Assembly: GCF_963678635.1 (NCBI RefSeq)
Contig: NC_087071.1
Coordinates: 26,771,378-26,835,377 of the forward strand
DNA length: 64,000 bases
Direction: 5' to 3'
DNA from: Symsagittifera roscoffensis
Taxonomy: Eukaryota > Xenacoelomorpha > Acoela > Convolutidae
Below, piece after piece: positions 36,866 to 47,475 of this stretch. A program made the position numbers and the translations under genes. The notes under the pieces are model-generated. The model saw only the letters and a list, made by a program, of their open reading frames with translations, searched no databases and was not told the DNA's origin. How positions within the stretch are numbered: the stretch's first letter is position 1; each line of letters begins with the position of its first letter.

Positions 36866-37048
36866 GTGCTTCTGCTAACAAAAATTTGCATAATTTTGGC
36901 TATTTTTCTAGGCTGGGTAATGTTGCATCGCCTAGCAGCGAGCACGGATCATAATGGGTATCGAAACTCCGACCTAACCGTAATACCAACGCTCCCCGGT
37001 TCCGTACCAACCGCGTTCCGTAACCACTTCACCATAATGATTAATTAG
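36866..37048 (+). CDS. Small secreted-peptide-like ORF, duplicate 1 (start ATG lost)
   Basis: Open frame equivalent to 47235-47405 below, but the ATG is ACA here (T in place of M) and one later residue differs (R for P). The frame is open upstream to 36794 without another ATG. Hydrophobic core ICIILAIFLGWVML, then RLAAS, then a polar 30-residue part. The local GC content is clearly higher than the surroundings. With the start gone it is probably a relic, unless a non-AUG start or upstream exon is used. Confidence 0.35.
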   Translation: MLLLTKICIILAIFLGWVMLHRLAASTDHNGYRNSDLTVIPTLPGSVPTAFRNHFTIMIN

Positions 37049-37066
37049 AAAACGGTGTTGGTAATT

Positions 37067-37121
37067 GGGGGGGGGAAGGGTTGGTGTTGAGAGGTTGGGA
37101 GGTTCTGGAGGGGGTGGGGCT
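37067..37121 (+). other. G-rich tract with G-quadruplex potential, copy 1
   Basis: Several runs of three or more G (GGGGGGGGG, GGG, GGG, GGGGG, GGGG) within about 55 bases, directly after the small ORF. The same tract recurs at 47424-47475. Confidence 0.55.
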
Positions 37122-38311
37122 AGTCACTAATTTTGGAGGATGAAGAGTCAAGTACTTCAAAAGACATCAAAACAGTCGGATCACATAGACTTTAATAAAA
37201 ACTTTTTGACTTTTTGCGGCGAAATAATTGCATAAAATATTTAAAAACTTCGTTTCACTTCAATTTATCAACATAAACTTGAAAAAACATATCACATATT
37301 GGTCCAACGCAATATATTTTTTAAATTTAGCACACTTGCACAAAAAAAAAAACTGAAAAAGTATTTTATATTTGTTGATCTGAATCTTCTTAATTTTTTT
37401 CAAAGTTTGTTTTTGTAGATAATGGGACAAGATTGAACTAGAAAAATAGACATTTAGATAACAGGTTATGTAAATGAAAGATGCCTGAGTGATCAAACTT
37501 GGCAATCAGGTGTTGAGATAACGTGGAAATTATAGATAACATTTAAGTCAACCACGCCATGTTTACTAGACTGAAAAACGGAAAGTTTGGGACCTGTTTT
37601 TCTCATCTTTGTGAACATTTTTAAAATGAATTTCAAGACCATCTCAAAATCTGAACGATGTTTTCAATGATTTCAAAATAGTACATCAACGGGGCTGACA
37701 AAATGGAAAAATGCTTGTAATTCAATTTCAAGATTGAAAACATTGTATAAAAATTGCATGATAAGCATTTTCATTACAATAGTATTGTACGACAAGCAAT
37801 TTTTTCATACTATGTAATTGTACGAAAAGTATTTTTCCCCTTTACATTTTTTGTGTTTGTCTTTATATTGGTTTGGTTTTTTAAGAACCACGTAAAAAAA
37901 AACGATAACTGGAGTTAAATAAAGTTATAGTAGAGCTGAAGATATCGTGATTTTTTGATTGTCTTGCTATGTATTGTTTTCTCTTATCACAAACACACAC
38001 AGAATATTATACCATGGATACCACTATTCAAAAACTTTTGCAAGTTTTTTGATAAACAAAGACGAATTTTAACTAGTTTCACCAAACTAATTGTTTTGCC
38101 CAGCAAAGAGTGTTGCTCCTTGTTATATGTTCAGAACTAAATTTTAAGGTTTGTATAAATTCATTTAATACGTAAAATTTGTTGAATTTTCCTTAAAAGA
38201 GATGAAGGGAGTGTGTGATTATGTAAAAATGCTGAATTGCTTAGTTGTTCAGAACTATAAACTTTGTTATTGAGTTATGTATTGCAAAATGATAAGCATA
38301 TAAAATGGAAC

Positions 38312-38702
38312 ATGGGAACTTGATCTAAACTACATTTTAATATTTATAAATTAGATATTTTACCACTGTAAAGTATTTAATATTAACCAATCACAATCCA
38401 TCTAACTAACAACCCATTTATTTGTAAGTGCTGAAATTACTTGTAATTTCAGCACCAGAGAGATTTGAATTTAACCTAGAAATTAGTTGCCTCTCCCGAG
38501 TACTTCAGCAGCCGCAACAATACCAGTATACTCTAGATCTATTGAGCCTAGCAGAGACTAGTTAAACACCCTGAGACTAGTAGTTATAAGAGTAAGATTA
38601 GGATCGGTATTAGACTAAGAAGTTGCACGAATCTATCCGGCCGAAAATAAGATAGAGTGACGAGCAGACGGTGTACCCTATCCGAAATTACTCTATGAGA
38701 TA
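38312..38702. repeat. Segment present in one duplicate only, with near-identical edges
   Basis: Absent from the second duplicate, which runs AAAATGGA directly into TTTTTCCGTT. Short similar strings (ATCTAAACT-ACA and ATCTAAACT-CACA) lie near both edges. The segment is richer in GC than the flanks between 38480 and 38710. It is either an insertion into copy 1 or a deletion from copy 2. Confidence 0.5.
38428..38455. other. Perfect 13-base-pair palindrome with 2-base loop
   Basis: GTGCTGAAATTAC, TT, GTAATTTCAGCAC. It lies inside the copy-specific segment at 38312-38702. Confidence 0.7.
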
Positions 38703-40039
38703 GACCCCCATATCTAAACTCACATTTTCCGTTATTAAATTAAAGCAAGTCCTGCTGAGAAACTAGTACTTGAAAGAAGAAAATAGAGTTGTTTTAGTTT
38801 TTTTTGTAAAAACGTTGGTAACCATCTTTAAACCCTATATACTTGATATTAAAGGCAGCATCTCAAAATTAGAAAAATGAAGCATTCAAAGGTAAGATTT
38901 GATTGAAGTACAAACCCTAAACAGGACCATAATGAGCAAGAACAAACAAATCAATATATGAATTTCTGTTGACTTTGAAACAAAAGTTAACTATTTGAGT
39001 TGCAATCAGGTTTTCTGTTGATCCTTGAATCATTCTAGAACATTTAAACTAGACAAACCTGGAAGCACTGGCTTGATAAGGAGTTCAAGAATGCGCTAAA
39101 GAACGTTTATCACAAGTTTTTTTTTATGGAATCACAAGTGCCCTTAGTAATTTTGAATTAAATTGAAACTTGTTCGTGAATCGCGAAATGGTGAGTTGAA
39201 AAATACGAGAAATTTTTGAACCCAAATTAGAGAACTAAAAAAAATTCTAGGAAAGACTGTTTCTGTCTGTGTAATTATTTAGCATGCCAAAACAAAAATA
39301 ATGCAATGTGAGAACAAGGGTAGCTAGTTTGCGTGCAAGTAGAACCGAATTTTCCTACCTTAGTCTTAAAAAATTAAAAACATTTTTCAAATTTAGCATT
39401 GTTGTTTTTCTGTGTGGTGTGATGAAAAGATCTGAGCAAAAAAAAAGTAAAAAAGGCCAATTGGAAAACTGTTCTGTTAGTAAAGTGACAAGAAAAACCA
39501 AAAAGAATATTTTGCAGAATTCGTTTAGGCATTTGAAAACTTTTCCCTCAAAATGGCACCAAAAACACTCAAACATCTAAACTTTCACGGCTTAAATTAA
39601 ACATAAATAAGCTACTATAAGCTTGGACATTCACCTCGTTCCCTCAAAATAGCGCAAAAAACAAAAGTTTGAAACGGGGTTTTCTCAACACTGCGGAATT
39701 TTTGCGGAATTTTTTTTGTCGGTCGAATCACGACTTAAAGAGCTTTAATAGATATATCACTCAAAATTCAGTCCAAAAAAAACAGACACAAATTTGTTCT
39801 CCAATGCTAAGATGGCCGGAACAAAAAGACTGAGAATTTGAAAAAGTCCACGATTCCGTTGCAAGTATTGTATATCAAAAGAGGTGAAAATGTCTAAAGA
39901 GTTCCAATCGTTTGATTCAAGTTTTGCTCTAATTATGTATGGGTTGAGTCATTTAAAAAAGAATTTAATCGGGTTTTGTTCCCCATTTCGACTATTTTTT
40001 TATATGTTTTCAAAAACACAAATGTTTCATTGCCTTTTA

Positions 40040-42660
40040 TTTATGCCAACCTTGAGCTTCTCTACAAAATAGGCATTGAAGTGAAGCCATCGAGTTGCAG
40101 GTGGGTATTTAAACCTTCATTTTCAGGTAAACTTTCAGAGTGGGTCATACGTTATTGAAAAAATAATCATCTCAAAAAGCATTATTTTTCTACAATAACT
40201 TCAGTTACTGGTCAGAGATCATTAAGGAGTACAGTTGACATTTTAAAAACAAAAACGGAAGGAGCGCATGATAACTGGGGGTCTGAGAACACAATGACAC
40301 AGTGCACATTCCTTGTTCAAAAATTATTTTGATACAGTTGACCTAACGCTTGTATTAGTAAGCTGTGAGTTAAAAGAAATTCGGTATCTAATTAAAGCTA
40401 TCAAAACAAAACAATGTAAAAAACGGAGTTGTGTGACCCAGAAACTGATACTAGGTCCACTTCTCTTCATCATCGATGAAAACAAAACTGAACTGCGAGG
40501 AAAAGATGAAATGATTCTTAATGCAGATGACTCAAGCTTAGAAACAACCATTAGCAACGGAAAAACCAGCAGAAAAAAAAAACAAAATAGTCATCAAAAA
40601 CAACAATCGTTCCGTTACTCAGGATGTTTTTCTTTTCTAAACTTTACTTCAAAGACCCAATCACAATTAAAGATGACTAAAAAGTCATGTGGTATGTTTT
40701 ATATACTGGTCGTAGGTGAAAAAAAAAACAAATACTGAGAGCATATAACGCTTATCTGAAACCCACTTTACAGCAGACAGTTTTCGCAAATGCCTCAACA
40801 GACAAAAATATTATAGACACAATTGAATTTAAGAAAAAATTGCTTTTATAACTATGAAAGCAAATAAAGAGAAAGTATGAAAGCAAAGAAGATACCAGAA
40901 AAAAATCAAATATTTGAAGTAGTTACATATTTATGAATTCTTAAAAGTGCTAAGTAAAAATCTGAGGAAAAAAGTAAACCGATCATTATTCAAGCAGGTG
41001 TAAATTTGAAAAAAGAAACAATTTTTGAGTAACAGAGCTAAAGCTAGGCAGATACATGCGAATTAAAGGGGTTTTTCCAGGCAATTTCAATAACTGTGAG
41101 AATCAGAATTAAATCAAACTTGTTGGAGAAAACTACCCAGATTTAGTACCATGGATTACGAGCCGCTCTGAAAATGAATTACAATTCTTCAACCATACGT
41201 TTTCGGACAACTTCGTTTCAGCAAATTTTCAATAACTTGAATTCATTTTAGAGTAGAATTCATAAAGCGAAAAAATTGCAGTCAGTTGTATTTATAGTAT
41301 TAATAGAATTCAAGCTGTCGCTTTGATGCAACTGAGGCCACTATCTCAATTTGTAATGCCTCTCTGAATGCTAGATTCAACACTCACAAAAATATTGATT
41401 TCTAAATATGTAAGTTAATCAATTTTCTCCTCAAATTCACAGGATGATTTATAATGAAACTGAAGTGTTAAAAGGCAACTGTAAACTATTAATTGCTACG
41501 ATAGATGGAAGAAGAGCTGATACACTGTATCAATAAATTTTGAAACAAGTATTAAATTTGTAGAGTTGAACAAAACTAAGAATAACTAGCTGACTTGATA
41601 CCTTTCACTGCAATTTATTGACAAAAAGTTCCTTTTTTTATTTTCAATACCATTTACCAAATTTTATATCAAAACAAGAAAAAATTCTTTGAAATTCGAT
41701 AACACCATTTTAGCAAACACTTTGACTTTCGTATGACTAATATTTTTTCGTAGACTTGATTTATGAATTTGTATGATAAGTATTTTCAGAACTTTACTTC
41801 CTAGATCGAATCACAACTCGGCGAGGTTATTTGATGAAGTGAAAAAACGTGAGAAGTGCAAATATTAGAATCTGACCAGCAGGATATAAACCAAAAAGAA
41901 CAAAATATAGACTAATAAACTAAAAACAGTTATAAGAAACGATTTCTTATCATTCTCGTTCCATAAATTGTATCCTGATGAAAATGATACAATGAGTTGA
42001 CACTAAGGCGCTGAGCTACTTTGCATTTTATAAGTGTAGCTCTAAACAAAACTCCGTCAGTTTTTCTTTTTTGTAATCACTACTAGAGCGATGTGGCAAT
42101 TTTTTTCTCTCTCAATATACATATTTGTTCCGCAACAAAATCAAAATATAAGATCAAACTAGTTACGATTTACCTAGTTTAACTCAAAACTATTTTTCTT
42201 CAAATGAGTTTTTAGATGCAATTGAGCTGATGATTTCCACATAATCTGTTTGTAACATAACAAGTGCTTTTTTGGTTGGTTTTATAAAGGTCATCTTCAA
42301 GCCTGGAAAATGGTTTTTAGACTGAATAAAATCAAAAGTGATGTCCTCTGTGATAAGGTGAAACACAGTTTTTGACTTTTTCTGGATTTTTCGACTTCTG
42401 TTTGCCTAAGCTTGAATAGTTTTTGCATCGTTTTAAAAGTATAAATTAAAGCGTCGGATTTCTACCTCAAAAGAGTCCAAAAGTAAACAGAGCGAGTTAG
42501 GATTACTCAAGAATTATTTTGTCTTAAAAAAGAGTAAAAGGAAATTTTGTATTTCTCTTTATACAACCACATAAAAAATTTAAAAATTAAAGAATAAAAG
42601 ATGTTTTATAAAAATAAAGAAAAACTGGAGAAATTTTGATTTTTGATCGTCTTTTTATGA
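40040..42660. repeat. Interspersed repeat S, longer copy
   Basis: Parts of this segment recur at 44665-45690: 40040-40320 (CTTGAGCTTCTCT, ATGACACAGTGCA), 40610-40660 (CCGTTACTCAGGATGTTTTT) and 41790-42660 (AGAAACGATTT, AAAATGATACAATGA, GGATTTCTACCTCAAAAGAGTCC). The second copy lacks the middle of this one. Confidence 0.7.
40313..40570 (+). pseudogene. Non-LTR (LINE) reverse-transcriptase fragment
   Basis: In a frame open from 40313 to 40738, the stretch at about 40425-40550 reads VTQKLILGPLLFIIDENKTEL and, 15 residues later, MILNADDSSL. This matches the LINE reverse-transcriptase pattern of a PQGSxLGPLLF-type motif followed by the YADD catalytic box, here NADD. It is a short piece of the RT palm. 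No endonuclease or other RT motif was found around it. The C-terminal part of the frame is lysine-rich and no longer matches. It sits inside repeat S, and the corresponding part is missing from the other S copy. Confidence 0.6.
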
Positions 42661-43385
42661 ATTCTTTTCTTTGATCTCCAAAACACACAGGAAAGTATAC
42701 CATGGATACCAATGTTCAAAAATGTTTGCAACTTTTTAAATGAATCAAGTCGAATTTTAACGTAGTTTTACCAAACTAATTATTTGCCCAGCATTATTTG
42801 CATTGTTGCTCCATGGTAATTTTTCATAGACAAAAATTCAAAAATAGTAAAATTAATTAAATCAAATTTTTATTGAAATTTCTCGTTAGCGAAACGAAGG
42901 AAGTATGTGCTTATGCATAAAATGTTGAACTGTTTAGCTGTTGATCACTAAAAACTCTGCTATTGAATTATGAGATTGAAATTGATGAGCATGTAACAGG
43001 GAACACAAGAAACTAAATCAACGCTTGTAGAGAAAAAAGAAAGACTTGAAAAAAAAGTATAGATTTGTTTTAGTTTTTGTTGTAAAAACGTTTGTAACCA
43101 TCTTTAAAGCATATGTACATGATTTGAGAAGCAACATCTAAAAGTTGAAAGAATGAACCACTTACTATTAAACCGTAACCAGGATCATTATCAAAAAGAA
43201 CAAACAATTCAATGTATGAATTGCTATCGATTTCGAAACATTAGATCACCATTTGAGTTGCTATCAGGGTTTTTTTCAACAAAAACACAGTAAATACTTG
43301 AATCGTGGAAAAACGTGGAAGTGCTGAATTGATAGGGAAATCAAAAATACGCTCAAAAGTTAATCATCATTTGTTTTATCATTTA
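42640..43385. repeat. Repeat T, diverged copy of the duplication's right half
   Basis: Matches 37935-39150 and 48330-48900 at lower identity: ACACACAG...TATACCATGGATACCA, GAAACCAGTACTTGAAAG-like and GTTTTAGTTTTTGTTGTAAAAACGTT blocks. An older copy of the same repeat family. Confidence 0.6.
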
Positions 43386-43387
43386 AA

Positions 43388-43862
43388 GGGTCTGATTGAT
43401 GATAAAAACAGCCACAATCGAGTTCAAATTGTCGTGAAACTTTCCATGGAAATTGATCCAAAAATCTTCAATCTACACTAAAAAATCCATTTGTTGCATG
43501 TTTACGGAGATTTTGTTGCAAAAAATTTGCAGTAAAAGTGCATAACATACGCCAATGAGTAGTTACGTATTTGTTGAAAAGTTGTAAAAAGTGGATATTT
43601 ATGAAATATCGAATAATTGAAGATTTTGCCTAGTTACCATTTTTATGTTTTCCTTGTTTAGTGCTTGTAAGAGTGTACATAGATTAGTGCATTTTCAAGG
43701 AGATAATAGGAACTGATTTAATAAGAGTTATGGAAATAAGTCATAAAAGTAGTATCATGATGGAGCTGTCGTCCTTTCTCCAAATAACCTGGGGGATTAA
43801 AAGATTAAGTGGGATATAACAGTAGTCAACCGTGAGGAGGTGTCAATTTTCCACTGATATCC
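43388..43862. repeat. Repeat R, copy without the Polinton terminus
   Basis: Aligns with 62660-63060: TGATTGATGATAAAA-CAGC, CAATCGAGTTCAAATTGTCGTGAAACTTTC, AGTGCATAACAT, AAGTATCGAATAATT, AACCTGGGG-TTAAAAGATTAAG and AGTCAACCG-GAGGAG. Here the sequence continues into unrelated DNA after 43862, whereas the other copy meets AGTATATGTG at 63065. Confidence 0.75.
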
Positions 43863-44324
43863 CGTGGAGTGGAATGATTAACCTGTCAAAGTTAATACTC
43901 TCTTGTCAATTTTTCCCACAAAACCTGAAAAAATATAAATACGATAAAATAAGTTTTTAATAATATTTTTTTGAAAAAAAATTTATTCTGTGATATATTA
44001 GTTGATGATCTCATACTCTAATACGAAACTAATTTTAACAAAAATTACTTTTTGAAACTTACCATCGAAAAAAAGTTTTTAAATCGATTTTTCAAGATGA
44101 GAAGATTTTTTCAAGATAAAAATGTATATGCAAGTAAAGCTCAAAAAAATTTCAAAAAACGTTCTGAAACTTACTGTCTGAAAGTTATTATACCAAAATT
44201 TTGCAAAGAAAGATAGCCCATACATATCACAAATTGTAGGAGTTAGCTGAGAAACGAAAGTATTGGCAAAATCGAGCTCCAAAAAATTCAGGCGCCAATT
44301 TTTTTTTTTAAATTACTCACTATC

Positions 44325-44655
44325 TTACCATCTTACCATCTCAAACTTCATATATTAATACATGACAGAACTGATACTAATGCATTGAAGATATTTTACT
44401 ATTATGTAGAGATATCTCTACACTATCTTAAAACATGGTAAGATCGGGCGTCGAGAAAATTTCCTGAAAATTACCCATCTTACCCATCTTAAACCTCGTT
44501 TCTTAATACATGGAAAACCTATAAGCTATCTTAATACATAGAAATTTTATTCCTTATCTTAATACATAGATTGGTGACCGGTTGCTCTTTTCCCTATCTT
44601 AAAACATAGGGGTCACCAACCACCTCCTGATCGCCGCCAACATATACTACTTATA
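44325..44655. repeat. Polinton-like terminus, copy C
   Basis: On the minus strand this reads AGTATATGTTGG inward from 44655, followed by repeated TATGT(A/T)TTAAGATAG units (seen on the plus strand as CTATCTTAATACATAG) and a CGACGCCCGATCTTACCATGTTTTAAGATAG block shared with 63.26-63.30 kb. Immediately outside, from 44656, the sequence is repeat S. No Polinton gene is recognisable to its left, so this may be a solo or heavily eroded terminus. Confidence 0.6.
44571..44619. other. Terminal hairpin of copy C
   Basis: TTGGTGACC at 44571-44579 pairs perfectly with GGTCACCAA at 44611-44619 around a 31-base loop that aligns with the loop of the hairpin at 17076-17120. The two stems differ in sequence. 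Confidence 0.6.
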
Positions 44656-44664
44656 TTGCTAAGC

Positions 44665-45690
44665 TTGAGCTTCTCTGCAAATTAGGCCTTGAATTGAAAC
44701 CATCAAACTGCAGGCGGAATTTTAAAATTGCAGGCGAACCATAACCGAGAATCTAAAACCACGATGACACAGTGCATGTTTAACCAGCAGATTATTGACT
44801 CTGTCCACAGAAAGAGAAATATTCATCGAGGAAAAACTTTCATTCCGTTACTCAGGATGTTTTTTGTTTCTAAACTTAACTTCATAGATCAAACCACAAC
44901 TTGGTGAGATTGTTTGGTGAAATGAAAAAACCTCAGAGATGCAAATAGTAGATTCTCAGCAGCAGGATAATAACAAAAAAGAGCAAAGCATAAACTTATA
45001 AACTGAAAACAGATATAAGAAACGATTTTTTATTTTTCTCGTTTCATACTTTGTATCATGACGAAAATGATACAATGAATTGACACTTTACAGGGCGCTG
45101 AGCTGTCAACTTTGCACTTTATAAGTGTTGCTTTTAACATAATTCGATCAGTTTATCTTTTTAACAAAAGCGATAATGAAAGTTTTTTCTCTCTCAAAGA
45201 CTTTTTCCGGAACAAAATCAAAACATAATATCAAGCTAGTTATGATTTACCTAGTTTAACTGAAAACTAGTTTTGCCTATTTTTCATCAAAGGATTTTTA
45301 GACTAAATTGAGCTGATGGTTTGCAAATGTTTTATTTGTAATAAAACGAAAATTTTTTGTTGGTTGTAATAAGGCTATCTCGTTTTCATCAAATGAATTT
45401 TTAGATCAAATTGAGCTGATGATTTCCAATTGTTCTGTTTGTAATAAAACCAAAATTTTTGATTGGTTGTAATAAAGCTATCTTGTTGTAAAGAAAATGT
45501 CGGATTTCTACCTCAAAAGAGTCCGAAAGTCAACAGAGCGAGTTAGGATTACTGAAGAATTATTTTGTTTTATAAAAGAGCAAAATGAAAATTTTTTTTT
45601 TTTCTATATACAACCAAAAAAAAATTAAAGGATAAAGGAAGTTATATAAAAATATAAAGAAAAGCTGAAGAAATTTTGATTTTTGATCGT
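44665..45690. repeat. Interspersed repeat S, shorter copy
   Basis: Aligns in blocks with 40040-40660 and 41790-42660. It also contains an internal short duplication: GATTTTTAGA-AAATTGAGCTGATG is repeated near 45290-45320 and 45390-45420. Confidence 0.65.
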
Positions 45691-46912
45691 CTTTTTATCA
45701 TTTTTTTAAATCTCCAGTCCTGACAAGAAAATTGGGAGCCCGCAGATCGGTTACCAGTATGAGTTTGAGAATCTTTTTTTTTTAAATTTAGAATTTCAGT
45801 AATAAGACTCTTGAATTTCAGTTTTGTTTCTAATATTTTGCATCGTTGGAGGTTTACTGACAACCTAACTTGATACAAATCCTCTATTGATAGGGCAAGC
45901 AAACACAAATCGGCGGGTCTCTCCGCTTGCCCTTTCGAAATTCAGTTGCCAAATTCATTATAATTATAGACTTTTTTTTTGTAAAATGGACTACTCTGAG
46001 CTCTGATATAATTACTGTTGGTCTTTTAAATGACTGGTTCTGTTTTTGTTCCGACCATTGAAAACGGGGAGAAGCTTTATATTCGAAACGTTTTTTTTAT
46101 TCACGCGGTATCAGGTACAACAATTTATCACTGAAATGGGCCGAGTGATGTATCATATTCAAGCCTTTTCAGTAGTAATTCGAACAATTTTAGACGATGC
46201 TCAAAAAAGATTTGGTTTCCAGTTTTATCTTTGATGTTTCGTCGTATTTTTACTACTTAGCTTTACTCAAGTGAAATTAGTTACTGGGATATCTTTAAGC
46301 GCTTTTTTTGCGAATCGAAGTTTAATAACGAACCAAAAAAAAATTCTGCAAAAATTTGAAAATTTATTTAAAATTTTTTGTTTGACTTTTAAAAAATTTT
46401 TCTACTTCTTTTTCTGTAAAAACATTTCGTTACCTTTCTCTAATTGTTTCACTATCTTATCCAATTTTTAGGCTTGAGATGAAATTTTTAGGCTACCGTA
46501 TAATTTTTCTCATCACAAAGCAAAACAAAAGACGAAGCAACAAGAGGCGAAGCAACTGAAAAAAAAGTTTTTATGTTTTTTTTTTGAAAATAGGGTCGGA
46601 ACATTCTTATATCCTTGTTTTATCTTTGAAAATGACTACATAATTGGGATAAAAAAGTGTGAACATAAAAAATATAACAGAACATAAAAAAGAAAATGTT
46701 TTATTTTGTGATTGTGTCTACATTTTTTTACTATAGAAGTTGAGATGAAACACATGACTTTTTGTGCAATTAAAAGACTCAAAAAATTGTGCCTAAAGAA
46801 CATGAAAACTGCCCCAAATTAGAAACTCCAGGCTGGTTAATTTTAAGTGAGAGCATTTTACGGAGACTATGAGAAGACCTGTAAGAAAAAACTGGAATCA
46901 AAAAAGTTTCAA
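45691..46912. other. AT-rich spacer
   Basis: No supported gene. Open frames at 45642-45908 (minus) and 46046-46234 and 46271-46471 (plus) have no motifs. The last is almost entirely F, K, N and S. Confidence 0.4.
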
Positions 46913-47234
46913 TTCTTACAACGGCATTTTCTTTTGGTTTTTCCTAGGCCAATTTTTATACGTATTGAAAAACTTCTTTTTTTAAAAAAAAGTACCGGAT
47001 ATAAATTCCTACAGTATTGAGAAAAAAAAATATTTCAAAAAACTCAAAGTTTGTCAAAACAGTCTATTGCGTGAAGAGCTCCACACGTTAAGAATTTCGT
47101 TCTTGGAGACGTTCGAAAAAATATTCGAAAATTAATTTAAAACAATTTAGAGGGATATGACCAATCCACGAGGGATAGGACCAACATACGAACTGTACAG
47201 CTCATCACGGCGAACCGCTGTTGTGCTTCTGCTA

Positions 47235-47405
47235 ATGAAAATTTGCATAATTTTGGCTATTTTTCTGGGCTGGGTAATGTTGCATCGCCTAGCAGCGAGC
47301 ACGGATCATAATGGGTATCCAAACTCCGACCTAACCGTAATACCAACGCTCCCCGGTTCCGTACCAACCGCGTTCCGTAACCACTTCACCATAATGATTA
47401 ATTAG
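47235..47405 (+). CDS. Small secreted-peptide-like ORF, duplicate 2 (ATG present)
   Basis: 56 residues from ATG 47235: a lysine, the apolar run ICIILAIFLGWVML, a small-residue site (RLAAS) and a polar remainder that is rich in T, P and N and lacks cysteine. This is the layout of a signal peptide and short mature peptide. The frame is also open upstream to an ATG at 47157 (82 codons in all). I prefer 47235 because the leader then starts with MK. The surrounding 300 bases are much richer in GC than the rest of the duplication. No known family is recognised, and it could be a chance ORF in a GC-rich block. Confidence 0.4.
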   Translation: MKICIILAIFLGWVMLHRLAASTDHNGYPNSDLTVIPTLPGSVPTAFRNHFTIMIN

Positions 47406-47423
47406 AAAACGGTGTTGGTAATT

Positions 47424-47475
47424 GGGGGGGAAGGGTTGGTGTTGAGAGGTTGGGAGGTTCTGGAGGGGGTGGGGC
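47424..47475 (+). other. G-rich tract with G-quadruplex potential, copy 2
   Basis: Same tract as 37067-37121 with a shorter first G run (seven G). It lies 18 bases after the stop of the small ORF. Confidence 0.55.

Larger units (their letters stand above)
36550..39886. repeat. Long direct duplication, copy 1
   Basis: Aligns with 46913-49597 at high identity. Shared landmarks include TTACAACGGCATTTTCT at the left, GAGGGATAGGACCAACATACG, the G-rich tract, ACTGAAAAACGGAAAGTTTGGGACC and CCGTTGCAAG at the right. Copy 1 has about 390 extra bases at 38312-38702 and about 250 more around 38935-39180. Confidence 0.88.

Noticed and set aside
36950-37030. tRNA-derived SINE with a B-box-like GTTTCGATACCC on the minus strand
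   Set aside because: The match is short, no A box is found at the right distance, and the second duplicate has a change in the core of the site.
44330-44620. Telomere-like repeat array
   Set aside because: The TATGTATTAAGATAG units are diverged and irregularly spaced, and they recur at the ends of Polinton copies, so they belong to the terminal repeat.
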